Positions 50,771 through 54,656 of a stretch of 54,656 nucleotides of DNA are shown piece after piece (within the stretch, counting starts at the first letter, position 1; the number at the start of each line of letters is the position of its first letter). Below the pieces are notes generated by a model. It searched no databases, was not told where the DNA came from, and saw nothing but the letters and a program-made list of their open reading frames with translations. This DNA is from an uncultured Clostridia bacterium (GTDB lineage Bacteria > Bacillota > Clostridia > TANB77 > CAG-508). The stretch spans positions 1 to 54,656 of the forward strand of contig CANQKT010000037.1 of the NCBI GenBank assembly GCA_947624525.1. The letters run 5' to 3'. A program made the position numbers and the translations under genes.

Positions 50771-52891
50771 ATGTTTAAAGTTTATGAAACAGAATTAGCG
50801 GGAAGGAAACTTTCTATAGAAACAGGAAAAATTGCAGGATTAGCTAATGGGAGTGTAATGGTAAGATATGGAGATACAGTTGTAATGGTAAATGTAACAG
50901 CTGCTAAAGAGCCAAAAGAAGGAATAGATTTCTTCCCATTATCAGTAGATTATGAAGAAAAATTATATGCAGTAGGAAAAATACCAGGAAGTTATCAAAA
51001 AAGAGAAGGAAAGCCAGCTGATAAAGCAATACTAACATCAAGAGCAATCGATAGACCACTTCGCCCATTATTCCCAAAGGATTTTAGAAATGATGTATGT
51101 GTTGTTGCAACAGTATTATCAGTAGAACAAGATAATTCACCAGAAGTATGTGCTATGATAGGTGCATCTGCAGCCCTATCTATTTCAGACATACCATTTG
51201 GAGGACCAACAGCTGCAGTAAATGTTGGATATGTTGATGATGAAATTGTTATAAATCCTACAGTAAAACAAAGAGAAAAGAGTAGATTAACTCTAACAGT
51301 TGCAGGAACTTTAGAAAAAATAACAATGATTGAAGCAGGAGCAGATGAAATACCAAACGATATAATGTTACAAGCTATAAAAACAGCTCATGTTGAAATT
51401 AAGAAGATTTGTGATTTTATTACAGATATAAAGAATGAAATAGGAAAACCAAAATTTGAATATAAATCTTTTGAAGTTGATCCAGAGATATATAATGAAG
51501 TAGAAACAAACTTTAAAGATAGGATGTATCAAGATGTACAAGCTCAAGATAAAGAAGTAAGAGATGCAAATATAGAGAAAATAACAGAAGATGTTATTGC
51601 TTATTTCACAGAAAAATATGGTGAAGAAAAATTAGAGGAAATGAAACCTGATATCTTAGAGAGCATTCATAAATTAGAAAAATTGTGTGTAAGAGAAATG
51701 ATATTTGTTGAACATAAACGCCCAGATGGAAGATCATTAACAGATATAAGACCTCTTTCATGTGAAGTTGGAGTATTGCCAAGAGTTCATGGTAGTGCAA
51801 TCTTTACAAGAGGACAAACTCAAGTAATGTCAATTGCTACACTAGGAATGAAAAGCGAAGAACAAATGCTAGATGGAATTGATGAAGAAGAAAGTAAGAG
51901 ATATATGCACCATTACAACTTCCCATCATATAGTGTTGGTGAAGCACGTCCTTCAAGAGGACCAGGAAGAAGAGAAATAGGACATGGGGCTTTAGCTGAA
52001 AAAGCGCTTGTTCCAGTAATTCCATCAGAAGAGGAATTCCCATATGCAATAAGAGTTGTGTCTGAAGTATTATCTTCAAATGGTTCAACATCACAAGCAA
52101 GTATTTGTGGAAGTACTCTTGCCCTAATGGATGCAGGGGTACCAATTAAAAAGCCAGTAGCAGGAATATCAACAGGATTAGTAACTAGCAAAGATAATCC
52201 AAATGATTATGTAATGTTAACAGATATACAAGGTATAGAAGATTTCTTTGGAGATATGGACTTCAAAGTTGGCGGAACCAAAGATGGTATTACAGCTATA
52301 CAAGTTGACATTAAAATAGATGGACTAACATATGATATTATAGAGGAAGCTTTTGAAAGAACAAAAGTTGCTAGAGATTACATATTAGATGAAATAATGT
52401 TAAAACAAATAGATAAGCCAAGAGCTGATATATCAAAATATGCACCAAGAATATTAACAACTACTATTAATGTAGATAAAATAAGAGATGTAATAGGACC
52501 CGGTGGAAAAATGATTAACAAAATAATTGATGAAACAGGTGTTAAAATTGATATAGAAGACAATGGTTATGTTTGTGTATATTCATCAGATACTGAAAGT
52601 GGAAAGAAAGCTTTGAAAATGATTGAAGATATAGCAAAAGACATTGAAGTTAATGGAATTTATGATGGTGTTGTTACAAGAATAATGCCATTTGGAGCTT
52701 TTGTAGATGTTGGTGGGGGTAAGGAAGGTTTACTTCATATTTCTAAGATATCTAGTAAAAGAGTTGAAAAAGTCGAAGATGTACTTGCTGTTGGTGACGA
52801 GGTTACTGTTAAGGTTGTAGAGATTGATAGTCAGGGTAGAATTAATTTATCAATGAAGGAACTGGAAGCTAGTAGTATTAGTGAGGAGTAA
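50771..52891 (+). CDS. pnp: Polyribonucleotide nucleotidyltransferase
   Basis: RPLRPLFPKDFRNDVCVVATVLSVEQDNSPE; C-terminal KH and S1 domains (IIDETGVKIDIEDNG; GVVTRIMPFGAFVDVGGGKEGLLHISKIS). Confidence 0.98.
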   Translation: MFKVYETELAGRKLSIETGKIAGLANGSVMVRYGDTVVMVNVTAAKEPKEGIDFFPLSVDYEEKLYAVGKIPGSYQKREGKPADKAILTSRAIDRPLRPLFPKDFRNDVCVVATVLSVEQDNSPEVCAMIGASAALSISDIPFGGPTAAVNVGYVDDEIVINPTVKQREKSRLTLTVAGTLEKITMIEAGADEIPNDIMLQAIKTAHVEIKKICDFITDIKNEIGKPKFEYKSFEVDPEIYNEVETNFKDRMYQDVQAQDKEVRDANIEKITEDVIAYFTEKYGEEKLEEMKPDILESIHKLEKLCVREMIFVEHKRPDGRSLTDIRPLSCEVGVLPRVHGSAIFTRGQTQVMSIATLGMKSEEQMLDGIDEEESKRYMHHYNFPSYSVGEARPSRGPGRREIGHGALAEKALVPVIPSEEEFPYAIRVVSEVLSSNGSTSQASICGSTLALMDAGVPIKKPVAGISTGLVTSKDNPNDYVMLTDIQGIEDFFGDMDFKVGGTKDGITAIQVDIKIDGLTYDIIEEAFERTKVARDYILDEIMLKQIDKPRADISKYAPRILTTTINVDKIRDVIGPGGKMINKIIDETGVKIDIEDNGYVCVYSSDTESGKKALKMIEDIAKDIEVNGIYDGVVTRIMPFGAFVDVGGGKEGLLHISKISSKRVEKVEDVLAVGDEVTVKVVEIDSQGRINLSMKELEASSISEE

Positions 52892-52913
52892 GGAAAAAAA
52901 TAAGATAAAAAGT

Positions 52914-52953
52914 TGTCGAAATATGTTGAAAAAAATCAAAAGAATAGTATAAT
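52914..52953 (+). promoter_or_regulatory. Sigma-A-like promoter overlapping two 10-bp-phased Spo0A-box-like motifs
   Basis: TGTCGAA (52914-52920) and TGTTGAA (52924-52930); TTGAAA-N16-TATAAT (52926-52953). Confidence 0.5.
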
Positions 52954-52991
52954 TATAAATAGGATAATAATAATAAAAAAGGGAGAGAAAA

Positions 52992-54221
52992 ATGAAATAT
53001 TTATATATTTTACAACAAGCTATGGTATGGATTATTACTATTTATTGGGTATATCAGTTAATAATCAGTTTGTGTTCTCTAATAAAAGTAAAGGAAAAAC
53101 CATTGGTTGAAGATAAAGAACATAGATTCATGATGATAATTCCTGCTCATAATGAAGAAAAGGTTGTTGGAAATCTTGTTGAAAGTCTGCAAAACTTGGA
53201 TTACAATAAGGATTTATATGATATTTATGTAATAGCAGATAACTGTACGGATTCTACAGCACAAATTGCTAAAGATAAGGGTGTTATAGTATATGAAAGA
53301 TTCGACGAAAAAAATAAAACTAAAGGATTTGCTCTTCAATGGTTTTTGAAACAAAAAATTGATGAAGATGCTCCATATGATGCATTTTGTATATTTGACG
53401 CTGATAATATAGTGGATAAAAACTTTTTAAAAGCAATGAATAAAAAATTAAATCAAGGGGAGGATGTTGTACAAGGATATAGAGACATAAAAAATCCTTC
53501 AGATAGTTGGGTTAGTGCAGGATATGCAATTTTCTACTGGACTATGAATAGATTTTATCATTTGGCAAGATATAATTTGGGATTATCGCCATTAATAAAT
53601 GGAACTGGTTTTATGGTAAGATTTGATGTTGTAAAACCAGATGGTTGGCAGACTAAAACACTTACAGAAGATATAGAATTTTCATTGAAAAGAATTATTG
53701 CAGGGAAAAAATTAGGATGGGCAACAGATGCTATAGTATATGATGAACAACCAGTAGGATTCAAACAATCATGGTCACAAAGATCAAGATGGACTGTAGG
53801 TCATATACAATGCCTAAAAGAATACACTAAACCACTTGCAGTTGCAGTTAAAGATAATAAAACAGTTATGAATTTTGATGGATTATTGTATATGTTAGGA
53901 AGTATTCCTATGTTTGTATTAACTATAGTATTATTAATTCTTAATGTAGTAATATATCTTACAGATGGTATGACTGTGGCTGAACTATTATGGAATGCTT
54001 TACGATATGTTATTCCAACATTTTTATTACCAATATTTACAGGCATTATGATAATGATTATAGACAAGAAACCAATAAGGCCTATGATAAAAGGTTTGGT
54101 ATTATATCCATTGTTTTTAGGCTCTTGGATATTAATAAACTTTAAATGTTTATTTAAAAGAGACACAAGCTGGGAAAAAATTGAACACAATATTTCAAAA
54201 TCTATTGATGATATGGATTAA
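52992..54221 (+). CDS. Family 2 glycosyltransferase, membrane-bound
   Basis: FMMIIPAHNEEKVVGNLVESL, IFDADNIVD, LTEDIEFSLKRI, QRSRWTVGH plus TMs. Confidence 0.92.
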   Translation: MKYLYILQQAMVWIITIYWVYQLIISLCSLIKVKEKPLVEDKEHRFMMIIPAHNEEKVVGNLVESLQNLDYNKDLYDIYVIADNCTDSTAQIAKDKGVIVYERFDEKNKTKGFALQWFLKQKIDEDAPYDAFCIFDADNIVDKNFLKAMNKKLNQGEDVVQGYRDIKNPSDSWVSAGYAIFYWTMNRFYHLARYNLGLSPLINGTGFMVRFDVVKPDGWQTKTLTEDIEFSLKRIIAGKKLGWATDAIVYDEQPVGFKQSWSQRSRWTVGHIQCLKEYTKPLAVAVKDNKTVMNFDGLLYMLGSIPMFVLTIVLLILNVVIYLTDGMTVAELLWNALRYVIPTFLLPIFTGIMIMIIDKKPIRPMIKGLVLYPLFLGSWILINFKCLFKRDTSWEKIEHNISKSIDDMD

Positions 54222-54264
54222 AAAATATTTTAAATCAAAAAACACGTAAACCCTATCATAATAC

Positions 54265-54310
54265 AACCCCCGTGCGAATAGAATTAAACAAAAGTATTCA
54301 CATGGGGGTT
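54265..54310 (+). promoter_or_regulatory. Hairpin containing the SD of the spoIIID-like gene in its 3' arm
   Basis: AACCCCCGTGCGAATA (54265-54280) pairs with TATTCACATGGGGGTT (54295-54310), one mismatch and one G.U; ATG at 54316. Confidence 0.7.
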
Positions 54311-54315
54311 TTCGT

Positions 54316-54540
54316 ATGAAGAATTATTCAATAGAACAACGTGCATGTAATTTAGCACATTATATAGTAGAATCAAAAGATACAGTAAGAGGTGCTGCTA
54401 GAAAATTTGGAGTTTCTAAATCAACGGTACACACGGATGTGACCAAATTGCAATTTTTAAACTTTCCAAAAAGTATAGAATTATCAAGGGTTTTCACACA
54501 TGGGGATTCAGCTAGAGTTAGCATAGCTATTAAAATATAA
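54316..54540 (+). CDS. spoIIID: SpoIIID-like DNA-binding protein (divergent C-terminus)
   Basis: ACNLAHYIVESKDTVRGAARKFGVSKSTVHTDVTK matches SpoIIID HTH; C-terminal part is divergent. Confidence 0.75.
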   Translation: MKNYSIEQRACNLAHYIVESKDTVRGAARKFGVSKSTVHTDVTKLQFLNFPKSIELSRVFTHGDSARVSIAIKI

Positions 54541-54623
54541 TAATAAAAATCGACATAATTCGACAAAAAGAATAATCGAAATGAAGTGAACCCTGTTTAG
54601 TGGACACTGAAAAAAGAATCTAT

Positions 54624-54656
54624 GGGACTACATTAATTTGTAGTCTCATATTTTTT
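54624..54656 (+). terminator. Terminator at window end
   Basis: GGGACTACA..TGTAGTCTCATATTTTTT. Confidence 0.7.

Overview
AT-rich, spore-forming Firmicutes (Clostridia-like) chromosomal window. Most of it is conserved housekeeping and sporulation genes: spo0A, yyaC, a spoIIQ-like M23 gene, spoIVFB-like, scpB, rpmB, greA, deoD, pyrG, groES-groEL, ppa, dpaA, uppP, RNase J, gltX, rpsO, pnp and spoIIID-like. Reading the intergenic DNA also gave several small genes missing from the supplied ORF track: a 24-aa SpoVM next to rpmB, a 49-aa membrane protein, a 41-aa Cys-rich protein, a 36-aa hydrophobic toxin-like peptide and a 15-aa Trp-rich peptide. The observations most worth follow-up are: (1) the 15-aa peptide MWDFWEALRWLTGIF, with its own SD and terminator, between a response regulator with a Spo0A-like C-terminus and a GHKL sensor kinase (candidate peptide-signalling module); (2) a secreted M60-type metallopeptidase with a dockerin-like module, followed by a small surface-anchored protein with a possible cohesin-like domain (candidate two-gene surface-docked mucinase); (3) a type I toxin-antitoxin-like locus with convergent promoters whose predicted RNAs start with nearly the same 5' sequence (mirror repeat); (4) three genes (pdaB-like, a conserved unknown, spoIIID-like) whose SD lies in the 3' arm of a long hairpin just before the start codon; (5) a region of inverted repeats and a frameshifted M15 peptidase between mscL and the M60 gene, including a perfect 69-bp stem. 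All family calls come from reading motifs by eye; no database search was run.
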